From JAZQNF01 sp045641505 (GTDB taxonomy: Bacteria; Bacillota; Clostridia; Lachnospirales; Bianqueaceae), in contig JAZUHB010000045.1 of assembly GCA_045641505.1 (NCBI GenBank), forward strand, positions 1 through 64,000: DNA of 64,000 bases. The letters are read 5' to 3'. The translations under genes were made by a program, and so were the position numbers. The notes beneath the pieces were generated by a model. That model searched no databases. It was not told the origin of the DNA and saw nothing but the letters and a program-made list of their open reading frames with translations. This document shows positions 1-7,628 of the stretch, in pieces; positions within the stretch are counted from its first letter, which is position 1, and each line of letters starts with the position of its first letter.

Positions 1-27
1 GACTTTTCCCCCGATTTGCGCTAAAAT
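1..27 (+). promoter_or_regulatory. Partial sigma-A promoter of thrS
   Basis: A -10 box TAAAAT lies at 22-27. The window opens with GACT, which would be the last four bases of a TTGACT -35 box at exactly 17 bp spacing. The first two -35 bases are outside the window, so this is an inference. Confidence 0.5.
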
Positions 28-39
28 GCGCTTTGTTAA

Positions 40-290
40 AGGCTTTGACGGAGAAGAGTACCGTGTCAAGCTCAGCCAGAGAGAAAGGATCCGGGGTGCC
101 CGGGCTGCGATTCCTTTTCTGAGGCTCCGCGGGAAAACCACTCCCGAGCTCCGCCCGAAATAAGGGAACGGCGCGTGATTGCGTGAAAGATCGAGCAGCT
201 TTCGGGGCTGTCGAGTGAAACATCAAGGTGGAACCGTACACTGTACCCTTGATCTCCGCTGAAGAGGCGGTGGTCGGGGTCTTTTTATTT
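40..290 (+). promoter_or_regulatory. T-box riboswitch, threonine-specific, controlling thrS
   Basis: The leader carries the Stem I sequence GACGGAGAAGAGTA at about 48-61, a specifier codon ACC (Thr) at 137-139 inside GGGAAAACCACTCCCGAG, and the T-box core AAGGTGGAACCGT at 225-237. The antiterminator pairs ATCAAGG (222-228) with CCTTGAT (247-253). The competing terminator uses ACCC plus CTCCGC from 245 with the GGCGG and GGGT that follow, and ends in a T-rich run at 282-290. Uncharged tRNA-Thr should stabilise the antiterminator and turn on the synthetase. The ACC specifier agrees with the downstream thrS. Confidence 0.9.
245..290 (+). terminator. Intrinsic terminator of the thrS T-box
   Basis: ACCC...CTCCGC (245-259) can pair with GGCGG...GGGT (266-280), followed by CTTTTTATTTT. 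It is mutually exclusive with the antiterminator that contains the T-box core. Confidence 0.75.
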
Positions 291-365
291 TCCGGAAAAA
301 GGCACCGCGCCGGCCACCCGCCCCCGTCCGCGGAGCACATCATTCCAAAAGGAGACATGCAAGCA

Positions 366-2294
366 ATGAAAATCACCCTGAAAGACGGAGTGGTCCGCGA
401 GTACGACCGCCCCATGAGCATCTACGAGATCGCCTGCGACATCAGCGAGGGCCTGGGCCGGATGGCCTGCTGCGGCCGGCTGAACGGCGAGATGACCGAC
501 CTCCGCACGGTCGTCGCCGAGGACGCGCAGGTGGAAATCTGCACCTTCGCCGACGATGACGGCAAGTGGGCCTACCGCCACACCGCGTCGCACGTGATGG
601 CGCAGGCCGTGAAGCGCCTCTTCCCCGAGGTCAAGCTGGCCATCGGGCCCGCCATCGACAACGGCTTCTACTATGACATCGACAGCGAGCGCCCCTTCAC
701 CAACGACGACTTCGAGACCATCGAGGCCGAGATGAAGAAGATCGTGAAGGAAGCCCTGCCGCTCGAGCGCTTCGAGCTGCCCCGCGCCGAGGCGATTGCG
801 TTCATGAAGGAAAAGGATGAGCCGTACAAGGTCGAGCTGATCGAGGATCTGCCCGAGGACGCCGCCATCTCCTTCTACCGCCAGGGCGAGTTCACCGACC
901 TCTGCGCCGGCCCACACCTGATGAACACCAAGCAGCTCAAGGCCTTCAAGATCACCTCCGTCGCCGGCGCGTACTGGCGCGGCGATTCCAAGCGCAAGAT
1001 GCTGCAGCGCCTCTACGCCACCGCCTTCTCCAAGAAGGAAGAGCTGGATCAGTACCTGGCCCGCATCGAGGAGGCCAAGAAGCGCGACCACCGCAAGCTC
1101 GGCAAGGAGCTCGGCCTCTTCGCGTTCCGCGACGAAGCGCCCGGCTTCCCCTTCTATCTGCCGAAGGGCATGGTGCTCAAGAACACCCTGATCGACTACT
1201 GGCGTCAGGTGCACAAGAAGTGGGACTACCTGGAGATCTCCACGCCCCAGATCATGAAGCGCACCCTGTGGGAGACCAGCGGCCACTGGGATCACTACAA
1301 GGATAACATGTACACCACCGTGATCGACGAAGAGGACTTCGCGATCAAGCCGATGAACTGCCCCGGCAGCATCCTGGTCTACTCCCTCGAGCCGCACTCC
1401 TACCGCGACCTGCCCCTCCGCTACGGCGAGCTGGGTCTGGTGCACCGCCACGAGCTCTCCGGCGCGCTGCACGGCATGTTCCGCGTCCGCTGCTTCACTC
1501 AGGACGACGCGCACATCCTGCTGGCCAAGGACCAGATCCAGAACGAGGTCGTACGCATCGCGAAGCTGCTGGATGAGGTCTACACGATGTTCGGCCTGCC
1601 CTACACCATCGAGCTGTCCACCATGCCCGAGGACCATATCGGCTCCGTCGCGGACTGGGATCTGGCCACCGCCGCGCTGGCGGATGCCATCACCTCCATC
1701 GGCAAGACCTACGTGGTCAACCCCGGCGACGGCGCCTTCTACGGCCCGAAGCTGGACTACCACGTCGAGGACAGCCTGGGCCGCACCTGGGAGTGCGGTA
1801 GCATCCAGCTGGACTACCAGCTGCCCGGCCGCTTCAACCTGGAGTACACCGACGCGAACGGCGAGAAGCAGTGCCCCGTCATGATCCACCGCGTGGTCTT
1901 CGGCTCCATCGAGCGCTTCATGGGCGTGATCACCGAGCACTTCGCCGGCGCCTTCCCCACCTGGCTGGCGCCCGTCCAGGTCCGCGTGCTGCCCATCTCC
2001 GACAAGTACATGGAGCAGGCGGCGGCGGTCAAGGACGGTCTCGACAAGGCCGGGCTCCGCGCCGAGCTGGATGACCGCAGCGAGAAGATCGGCTACAAGA
2101 TCCGCGACGCCCGCATGCAGCGCATCCCCTACATGCTGATCATCGGCGAGAAGGAGACCGAGTCCGGCACCTACTCCGTCCGCGGCCGCGCGCAGGGCGA
2201 CATGGGCAGCATGACGCCCGAGGCCTTCCTCAGCATGATCCGCGAGGAGATCGACACCAAGGCGATCCTGAAGGCCGAGGCGGCCGAGGACTAA
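366..2294 (+). CDS. thrS: Threonine--tRNA ligase
   Basis: Charges tRNA-Thr with threonine in the cytoplasm. The 642-aa product has the usual length and order: N-terminal TGS domain (MKITLKDG start), the editing domain with an HxxxH motif (HTASH), the class II core with NCPG, motif 2 RHELSGALHG...FTQDDAHI, motif 3 GSIERFMG, and the C-terminal anticodon-binding domain. An open frame continues upstream to 228, but that stretch is the T-box. ATG 366 is preferred because it sits 11 bases after AGGAG; the in-frame ATG at 357 is too close to that site. The gene follows its T-box and is probably co-transcribed with the next gene 3 bases downstream. Confidence 0.97.
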   Translation: MKITLKDGVVREYDRPMSIYEIACDISEGLGRMACCGRLNGEMTDLRTVVAEDAQVEICTFADDDGKWAYRHTASHVMAQAVKRLFPEVKLAIGPAIDNGFYYDIDSERPFTNDDFETIEAEMKKIVKEALPLERFELPRAEAIAFMKEKDEPYKVELIEDLPEDAAISFYRQGEFTDLCAGPHLMNTKQLKAFKITSVAGAYWRGDSKRKMLQRLYATAFSKKEELDQYLARIEEAKKRDHRKLGKELGLFAFRDEAPGFPFYLPKGMVLKNTLIDYWRQVHKKWDYLEISTPQIMKRTLWETSGHWDHYKDNMYTTVIDEEDFAIKPMNCPGSILVYSLEPHSYRDLPLRYGELGLVHRHELSGALHGMFRVRCFTQDDAHILLAKDQIQNEVVRIAKLLDEVYTMFGLPYTIELSTMPEDHIGSVADWDLATAALADAITSIGKTYVVNPGDGAFYGPKLDYHVEDSLGRTWECGSIQLDYQLPGRFNLEYTDANGEKQCPVMIHRVVFGSIERFMGVITEHFAGAFPTWLAPVQVRVLPISDKYMEQAAAVKDGLDKAGLRAELDDRSEKIGYKIRDARMQRIPYMLIIGEKETESGTYSVRGRAQGDMGSMTPEAFLSMIREEIDTKAILKAEAAED

Positions 2295-2297
2295 GGC

Positions 2298-2792
2298 ATG
2301 GCGGAAACTGTCGCGAACTGGCTGCAGGAAACGCTGCACATCGGCCCCGGCTTCGTCACCTTTATCGTGTCGATGCTGCCCATCCTGGAGCTCCGGGGCG
2401 GTCTGATCGTCGGCGCGCTTTTCAAGCTTCCCTACTGGAAGGCGCTCGCGCTTTCCGTGGCCGGCAATATCGTTCCGATCCCGTTCATCCTCTTCCTGCT
2501 GACGCCCGTTTTCAACTGGCTGAAGGCGCACGTGAAATTCCTGCGCCCGCTCATCGAGAAGTACGAGGCGAAGGCGGAGAGCAAGAAGGACAAGATCGCC
2601 AAGGCCGAGTTCTGGGGGCTCCTGCTCTTCGTGGGCATCCCGCTGCCCGGCACCGGCGCCTGGACCGGCGGCTTCATCGCCTCCATTCTGGGTGTGAACT
2701 GGAAGAAAGCGGTCTGCGCCATCCTGCTGGGTCTCGTCATGGCCGCCGCGATCATGAGCGTGATCACTTACGTGCTTCCTGCCCTGTTTTGA
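2298..2792 (+). CDS. Small multidrug-export family membrane protein (COG2426-like)
   Basis: A 164-aa polytopic membrane protein. Hydrophobic segments lie near residues 17-40, 50-70, 110-135 and 140-162. Features typical of the COG2426/Sm_multidrug_ex family include an early PILELRGGL stretch and a central GIPLPGTGAWTG. The family name suggests small-molecule export, but its substrate is not established and I do not claim one. It starts 3 bases after the thrS stop with no clear Shine-Dalgarno sequence, so it probably relies on thrS translation. A strong hairpin terminator follows. Confidence 0.85.
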   Translation: MAETVANWLQETLHIGPGFVTFIVSMLPILELRGGLIVGALFKLPYWKALALSVAGNIVPIPFILFLLTPVFNWLKAHVKFLRPLIEKYEAKAESKKDKIAKAEFWGLLLFVGIPLPGTGAWTGGFIASILGVNWKKAVCAILLGLVMAAAIMSVITYVLPALF

Positions 2793-2798
2793 AACGAC

Positions 2799-2840
2799 AG
2801 GGGACGCGGCTCTTCGCAAAGCTGCGTCCCCTGATTTATT
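2799..2840 (+). terminator. Intrinsic terminator after the thrS operon
   Basis: AGGGGACGCGGCT at 2799-2811 pairs with AGCTGCGTCCCCT at 2820-2832 around a CTTCGCAA loop, followed by a T-rich stretch. It ends the thrS transcript before the ATPase gene. Confidence 0.8.
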
Positions 2841-2856
2841 TCCCGGGAAATCTGAC

Positions 2857-3759
2857 ATGACTTATCTCGAATCGTTTACCCTCCCCATCGACCGGGAGGA
2901 GGAGCTCTGGGAGCTCCGGGCCGGCGAGAACGGCGGCGCCCACGGCTACGTCGACAACGAATGGCCGCTCGGCCTGTTCCGCAGCCGGGAGTTCGGCCGC
3001 GTGGACTTCCGTCCCGTGACAATCTTCTACGGCGGCAACGGCAGCGGCAAGAGCACGCTCCTGAACCTCATCGCCGAGAAGCTCGGCCTCAAGCGCAGCG
3101 CGCCCTGGAACCGGGGCGAGATGATCCCGCTCTACGTGGACGCCTGCGAGGCGGAACTGGCCTGGGGCGACGACGGCCCGCTCGAGGCCGTTCCTGCGGG
3201 CAGCGCGATCATCACGAGCGACGACATCTTCGACTACATGCTGGCCGCGCGGACGAACAACGAGGACATCACCGAGAACCGCGCCGAGGCCCGCGAGGAC
3301 TGGGGCCGGCTCCGCTACGGCGAGACCGTCCGCCTGCAGGGCCTCGAGGACTACGAGCTGCTCCGCGCCCAGGTGCTCGCCCGCTCGAAGAGCGTCAGTC
3401 GCCGGAGGTTCATCGAGCGCACCGCCGGCAGCGAGACGAAGCTCCGCTCGAACGGCGAGACCGCCCTCCTCTACTTCGAGAAGCTCCTCGCGGACGACCG
3501 GCTGTATCTTCTGGACGAGCCGGAAAACAGCATGTCGCCGGCCTTCCAGCTGCGGCTCCGGGAGCTGCTCGAGACCTCGGTCCGCTACCTCGGCTGCCAG
3601 CTGGTGATCGCCACGCACTCGCCCTTCCTGCTCTCGATGGAGGGCGCCCGGATCTACGATCTGGACGCGAGTCCCGTCGAGATCCGCAGCTGGTGGGAGC
3701 TGGAGAACGTCCGCACCTACTATGAGTTCTTCGAAGAGAACCGGAAGCTGTTCCGGTAA
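2857..3759 (+). CDS. AAA/ABC-type ATP-binding protein (predicted ATPase, COG3910-like)
   Basis: A 300-aa soluble ATPase. Walker A GGNGSGKST is near residues 59-67, Walker B LYLLDEPENS near 216-225, and the switch histidine is in ATHSPF near 252. The shape is that of single-domain AAA_21 ATPases related to ABC and SMC heads, not of a transporter ATPase: it lacks an adjacent permease and a clear LSGGQ. A possible role is as a stand-alone predicted ATPase of the COG3910 kind, whose target is unknown. It starts just after the thrS operon terminator with only a weak GGGAAA upstream. The 40-bp repeat array lies downstream, but no link between them is shown. Confidence 0.8.
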   Translation: MTYLESFTLPIDREEELWELRAGENGGAHGYVDNEWPLGLFRSREFGRVDFRPVTIFYGGNGSGKSTLLNLIAEKLGLKRSAPWNRGEMIPLYVDACEAELAWGDDGPLEAVPAGSAIITSDDIFDYMLAARTNNEDITENRAEAREDWGRLRYGETVRLQGLEDYELLRAQVLARSKSVSRRRFIERTAGSETKLRSNGETALLYFEKLLADDRLYLLDEPENSMSPAFQLRLRELLETSVRYLGCQLVIATHSPFLLSMEGARIYDLDASPVEIRSWWELENVRTYYEFFEENRKLFR

Positions 3760-3819
3760 ACGCGAAAAAAGGGCCGGGCTCCCGATCAGGAGCGAGCGAC
3801 CCAAGGTTTGAAAAAGTGC

Positions 3820-3846
3820 AGCGGCGCTGATGCACCGCTTTTTTCG
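3820..3846 (+). terminator. Intrinsic terminator after the ATPase gene
   Basis: AGCGG at 3820-3824 pairs with CCGCT at 3835-3839 (with a competing GTGCA/TGCAC pairing), followed by a run of T to 3844. It lies about 60 bp after the ATPase stop. Confidence 0.7.
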
Positions 3847-3921
3847 CGCGATCGCGCGCACCCGCGCATTCCGGCGCATTTGCCTCGATGTTGTCTCGTT
3901 TTTTCGTTTCGATTTGGCAAA

Positions 3922-4211
3922 TTTACGACAATTCAGAAATTCTTGCCGGATTTGTCGTAAACAAAACAGTGACGTTTTCAGAATTTACGACAAATATGCT
4001 TCAGGAGGCAGTTCTGTCGTAAAGCGGATGCATCATTTCAAGCAAATGTGCGGCGGGGACGGAACTCGGCTTGCCGAAGACACATCCCAAGCCATCGAGA
4101 CAGATAAAATTTACGACAAATATATCATTATAGCCGTTTTTGACGTAAATCTCGCAAAAGTGTTTTTTTGCTTTACGACAAATTTCCGTTATCCGGCCGA
4201 TTTGTCGTAAA
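3922..4211. repeat. Array of four 40-bp inverted-repeat units (TTTACGACAAAT ends)
   Basis: Units at 3922-3961, 3984-4023, 4110-4149 and 4172-4211 are each exactly 40 bp. Each starts with TTTACGACAAAT, or TTTACGACAATT in the first, and ends with its reverse complement or a 1-3 base variant. The central 16 bp differ between units. Units 1-2 and 3-4 are separated by exactly 22 bp, and both spacers can form a small A-rich/T-rich hairpin. The 86-bp middle gap would fit one more unit; 4046-4085 has ATGTG...CACAT ends at the expected place, but this fifth unit is doubtful. The unit arms end in TAA in one orientation, so coding is unlikely. Function unknown: multiple operator sites, recombination sites or structured RNA are all possible. 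Confidence 0.85.
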
Positions 4212-4350
4212 TTTTGAAAAAGAGCTCCGAAAAATGAGACGAAGCCGCAGGCAGCGCAGCGGCAGGCCACGTTCCCGAAAACCCGCGCCCTTTCAGGGCT
4301 CGCAGGCTTTGGAATGCAGGAAACACAATCTGAAACGCGGCAAACACAAG

Positions 4351-4392
4351 AAAACCCGCCGGGGAGGAAAATTTTCCTCTCCGGCGGGTTTT
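4351..4392. terminator. Strong bidirectional terminator hairpin
   Basis: AAAACCCGCCGG at 4351-4362 and the following GGAGGAAAA pair almost perfectly with TTTTCCTC and TCCGGCGGGTTTT up to 4392. A-run and T-run flank both sides. It lies downstream of the minus-strand kinase gene and downstream of the repeat array on the plus strand. Apart from this hairpin and the repeat array, I see no gene between 3760 and 4549. Confidence 0.8.
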
Positions 4393-4549
4393 GCTTTCCG
4401 CTCAGCAAATCGGGATTAATCTGTCTCCGTAACATACATCAGCTTTTGCCGTACAAAATCTGCATGCCGGAAAACATCCTTCTCACACTATGGCGAAGGA
4501 ATCTGGCTCGTTTTATGTGCATCCTGGGCGGCGCGCCTCATTCGGCCCG

Positions 4550-5650
4550 TCAGCGGCCGGCGGCGCACTTCTCGAGCTCGTCGCGGACGATGAAGCTCAG
4601 CTCGTCGTACTTCCGCATGATGTCCTGCGCGAGACGCAGCTGCGCGCGGGTGCGCACCAGATTGTGGCCCGGGTAATTGGTCTTGAAATACTGGTCGCCG
4701 GTCAGGTAATCGTCGAGGAACCGGGCCGCCAGCTCGACCGTGATCGAGAAGGTCGCGAGGACCAGGGCATCGAGCTCCGCCTCCGTGAGGACCTCCCGCA
4801 CCTGCCGGATGTAGCCCTGGCAGAAGGCGCGGAATTTCGAGGTGTCGAAATAGACGCGGGTGAGGTCCGGCTCATCCTCCCGGGCGGTGTTCGCGATGAA
4901 GCGGACCGCGTCGGCGAAGTCGTACATGCTCATGCCGGGCATGACCGTGTCCAGATCGATCACGGCCAGCGGACGCTTCGTGACCCGGTCGAACAGGACG
5001 TTGTTGCACTTGGTGTCGTTATGGGTGACGCGGGCCGGGAACTCGCCCCGCTCGAAGCGGAACGAAAGCTCGCTGGCCTTGAGGCGCACCTGCGAGATAT
5101 ACTCGATCTCCTCGCGGCACTCCTCCGCCCGGCCGCAGGGATCCTCCAGCACGTGCAGGAACAGCGTGTCCAGACGCTTGCGGGTGTTGTGGAAATCCGG
5201 GATGGTCTCGTGCAGGAGATTGCCGTCGAGGTCCGACAGCTGCATCTGGAAGCGGCCGAAGGCCTCGCCCGTGGCCGCGATGGTGGCCGGGTCCTCGCAG
5301 ACGTCGTAGGTGATCGAATCGACGAAGTTGCGGACACGCCAGAAGCTCTCGGCGTCCGCGTACCAATAGTTCAGCCCGTCCTCCGTGTGATGGAAGTGCA
5401 GCGACACGCCCTCGGGGTTCTTGACGCGGATATGCTCCGTCACGCGGTCGATGTTCTCCATGATCTCGACCGGATTCTTGAAGACGAGTGTGTTGACCCG
5501 CTGGAACATGTAGGTCTTCGTCGTCTTGTCCTCGCTCCGGTAGGTCACACGGAAGGTCGTATTGATATTGCCCTGGGTGATTTTCTCGTAAGAATAAAGC
5601 TTGCCGGGCAGCCGGAATTTCTCGCCGACCGCCGCCAATGTTTCGAACAT
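4550..5650 (-). CDS. nahK: APH-family sugar kinase, N-acetylhexosamine 1-kinase-like
   Basis: A 366-aa phosphotransferase of the aminoglycoside phosphotransferase/choline kinase fold. The Brenner-type motif HNDTKCNNVLF is near residue 209 and the metal-binding VIDLDTVMPG near 229. An early NINTTF glycine-loop equivalent and the phrase FQRVNTLVFKNP match the NahK branch, which phosphorylates GlcNAc/GalNAc at C1 in host-glycan salvage in bifidobacteria. The family call is firm; the substrate is inferred from resemblance and from amino-sugar genes such as nagA in the window. The start is set by AGGAGG 6 bases before ATG. It is monocistronic, with its own promoter and a downstream terminator. Confidence 0.75.
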   Translation of the reverse strand: MFETLAAVGEKFRLPGKLYSYEKITQGNINTTFRVTYRSEDKTTKTYMFQRVNTLVFKNPVEIMENIDRVTEHIRVKNPEGVSLHFHHTEDGLNYWYADAESFWRVRNFVDSITYDVCEDPATIAATGEAFGRFQMQLSDLDGNLLHETIPDFHNTRKRLDTLFLHVLEDPCGRAEECREEIEYISQVRLKASELSFRFERGEFPARVTHNDTKCNNVLFDRVTKRPLAVIDLDTVMPGMSMYDFADAVRFIANTAREDEPDLTRVYFDTSKFRAFCQGYIRQVREVLTEAELDALVLATFSITVELAARFLDDYLTGDQYFKTNYPGHNLVRTRAQLRLAQDIMRKYDELSFIVRDELEKCAAGR

Positions 5651-5691
5651 AGTGCCTCCTTGGCTGATCTGCCACGGTTTAATCTGTACTC

Positions 5692-5720
5692 AGTGTAGCA
5701 CATCCGGCGGAATATGACAA
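5692..5720 (-). promoter_or_regulatory. Sigma-A promoter of the nahK-like gene
   Basis: Read on the minus strand: -35 TTGTCA (5715-5720), 17-bp spacer, -10 TACACT (5692-5697), about 42 bp before the start codon. Confidence 0.75.
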
Positions 5721-5771
5721 CCTGACCCGGAGCTCCGCCCGGACGGCCGCCGCGCACGGCAACAACGCAGC

Positions 5772-5804
5772 AAAAAAGACGCCGCGAAAAAGCGGCGTCT
5801 TTTT
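5772..5804. terminator. Bidirectional terminator between nahK and the 48-aa gene
   Basis: AAAAAAGACGCCGC at 5772-5785 pairs with GCGGCGTCTTTTT (5792-5804) around a GAAAAA loop. It is placed to end the upstream minus-strand transcript carrying the small membrane peptide. Confidence 0.85.
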
Positions 5805-5886
5805 GTGTTTCTTGTTACTTGCGCGCACCCTGTGATGGCCGGAAACGGCCGCGGAAATACAGCGGAGCAGGAACAGGGACGCGGAC

Positions 5887-6033
5887 TTACAAAGCAAGCA
5901 ATGCGCTCAGGTATGCCACGGATTCGCTCGAACCCGCCGTGCTGTCGAATGGCCAGAAGAAATACATCACGACACAGCAGATGATGAGCAAAAGCAGGCA
6001 TAGGCCCATGAAGGACCAAAATGCTTTTTTCAT
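5887..6033 (-). CDS. Small single-pass membrane peptide (48 aa)
   Basis: This gene is too short for usual cut-offs. It encodes 48 residues beginning MKKAFWSFMG. A hydrophobic segment covers roughly residues 9-27 (LCLLLLIICCVVMYFFW) and is followed by a short Ser/Glu-rich tail that ends LSALLAL. Three lines support it: an AGGTGG ribosome site before the ATG, a near-consensus promoter at 6127-6155, and a terminator just past the stop. I do not recognise a family. It could be a small membrane regulator or a leaderless toxin-like peptide; neither is shown. It lies between the PUL1 operon end and the NahK-like kinase, both on the same strand. Confidence 0.7.
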   Translation of the reverse strand: MKKAFWSFMGLCLLLLIICCVVMYFFWPFDSTAGSSESVAYLSALLAL

Positions 6034-6126
6034 ACAGCCACCTCATGTTTTTTCGGTAGGTTTCCCAAGGGTGGGCTGCCTGTGACGCGGCCGTCCGGGA
6101 AAGGAAAAGTGACACTCAGTACAATG

Positions 6127-6155
6127 AGTATAGCATACGCCTTTTCGCATTGCAA
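6127..6155 (-). promoter_or_regulatory. Extended -10 sigma-A promoter for the 48-aa membrane peptide
   Basis: Minus strand: -35 TTGCAA (6150-6155), 17-bp spacer, TGC then -10 TATACT (6127-6132). It leaves a leader of roughly 90 nt before the start codon at 6033. Confidence 0.75.
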
Positions 6156-6168
6156 GCAAATGCTCATG

Positions 6169-6193
6169 AAAAAATCCGGGCTTATACACCCAG
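6169..6193 (-). terminator. Weak terminator at the end of the PUL1 operon
   Basis: On the minus strand CTGGG pairs with CCCGG (one G-U pair) and is followed by ATTTTTTC. It overlaps the stop codon of the FGGY kinase gene. The short stem makes it only moderately convincing. Confidence 0.4.
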
Positions 6194-7627
6194 GCAGGCA
6201 TCGTAAAGCTTCACGAAGCGACGGTACTTCCGCTCGTACGCCTCATTCACGCGGGGAAGGTACTCCTCGCGGAAGCTGACGCAGGCGGCGCTCGCCGCGG
6301 CGAGATCCGGGAAACGGCCGGCGTCGGTCGCGGCGCAGAGGGCGGCGCCCAGGCAGGCAGCCTCCTTCTCGGCGGGGATGCGGACCGGCAGACCCGTGAT
6401 GTCCGCCTGCATCTGGCACCAGAGACGGCTCTTCGCGCCGCCGCCGGTGGCAATGATGCTTTCGGGCGCGCAGCCCTTTCCGCGCAGGCATTCGCAATTC
6501 TTCCGGAGCACGAAGGCGACGCCCTCCATGACCGCGCGGGCCATGTCGACCGCGTCATGCTCCTGCCGGAGACCCCAGAAAACGCCGGTGGCGTTCGTGT
6601 CGAATTCCGGCGCGTTGGTGCCGACGATGTAGGGCAGGAAGATCAGCTGGCTCATGCCGCGCGCCTCCGCCGCCTCGTCGATCTCGCGGAGGGAGAGCTG
6701 GGGACAGCAGTTCCGGTGGAACCACTCGAGGCTCACGCCGCCGCTCTCGGCGACCGGCAGCTGCACATAGCTGTCCGGGAGGAAGCCGTAGTGCATCGCC
6801 AGGCCGCAGCTGCGGGGGGCGGGCTCCGGGCAGAGGGTGGCCATCGCCATCACGGTGCCGGTGGAGAGGGTGATGCTGCCGGGACGGATGTTGCCCGTGC
6901 CGATCATGCCGGCGAAATGGTCCAGGGTGCCGACGTTCACGCGGGTGCCGGGGCGGATCTGGAGCCGCTGCGGAAACTCGGGCAGAAGCTCTCCCGCGAA
7001 GGTCCGGGGCTCCGTGAGGGGCGGAAGCTGGTCCTCGCGCACGCCGATGGCGCCGAGCATTTCCTTCCAGTAGCGCTTTTCGTAGATGTCGAAATAGAAG
7101 CTGAAGGTCGCGATGGACATGTCCGCCATCTTGCGGCTGGTGAGCCGGTAGATGATGTAATCCTTCAGCAGCATGTAGGTCTTCGCGGCGGCGTAGATCC
7201 CGGGCCGCTCGTGGCGGAGCCACAGGATCTTCGTGGCGGGCCAGGTCGGGAGCACCGCCATCTGGCCGGTGACGGCCTCGCAGAGCGCCGGCGGGAAGAG
7301 GCGGCTAAGCTCCTCGCATTCCTTCACGGAGCGCTCGTCCATCCAGGAGATCGCGTTCATGAGGGGCCGTCCGTCCGCGCCTAGGACCACCAGGGACTCC
7401 GCCTGACCGGTGAAGGAGAGCTCGGTGACCTCGGTCACGGAGTTCGCGGAGAGGAGCTCCCGCAGGAGCTCGATCAGTCCCTCGAAGTAGACCTCGGCGT
7501 CGAACTCCACGAAGCCCTGCGGCCGCAGGTACTCCACGGGGCAGCTGCTCCGGTCGATCAGGCGCATATCCCGGTCATACAGGGCAGCCTTGATGTTGGT
7601 GCTGCCCAGGTCGATTCCGATATACAT
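6182..7627 (-). CDS. FGGY-family carbohydrate kinase (xylulokinase-like)
   Basis: Phosphorylates a ketose or related polyol with ATP in the cytoplasm. The 481-aa length and two actin-fold halves fit the FGGY family. The N-terminal phosphate loop is GIDLGSTNIKAALYD. The catalytic aspartate is in GTLDHFAGMIG near residue 238, and the C-terminal ATP-site motif is ATGGGAKSRLW. The overall pattern is closest to xylulokinases, but FGGY substrates cannot be read from motifs alone. It begins one base past the stop of the fucose-isomerase-like gene, so an isomerase-kinase pair acting on one sugar is the likely role. It is the last gene of the PUL1 operon. Confidence 0.88.
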   Translation of the reverse strand: MYIGIDLGSTNIKAALYDRDMRLIDRSSCPVEYLRPQGFVEFDAEVYFEGLIELLRELLSANSVTEVTELSFTGQAESLVVLGADGRPLMNAISWMDERSVKECEELSRLFPPALCEAVTGQMAVLPTWPATKILWLRHERPGIYAAAKTYMLLKDYIIYRLTSRKMADMSIATFSFYFDIYEKRYWKEMLGAIGVREDQLPPLTEPRTFAGELLPEFPQRLQIRPGTRVNVGTLDHFAGMIGTGNIRPGSITLSTGTVMAMATLCPEPAPRSCGLAMHYGFLPDSYVQLPVAESGGVSLEWFHRNCCPQLSLREIDEAAEARGMSQLIFLPYIVGTNAPEFDTNATGVFWGLRQEHDAVDMARAVMEGVAFVLRKNCECLRGKGCAPESIIATGGGAKSRLWCQMQADITGLPVRIPAEKEAACLGAALCAATDAGRFPDLAAASAACVSFREEYLPRVNEAYERKYRRFVKLYDACLGV

Positions 7628-7628
7628 C

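Noticed and set aside
285..2858. 857-aa open frame on the minus strand opposite thrS
   Set aside because: Antisense shadow of thrS and its neighbour.
3922..4211. CRISPR array in the 40-bp repeats
   Set aside because: Repeats are inverted with variable centres, only four copies with an uneven middle gap, and no cas gene is present.
3830..4435. Short ORFs spanning the 40-bp repeat array on both strands (3830-4210, 4001-4435)
   Set aside because: They start in or near terminators, cross the inverted repeats, lack ribosome sites and have no recognisable protein features.
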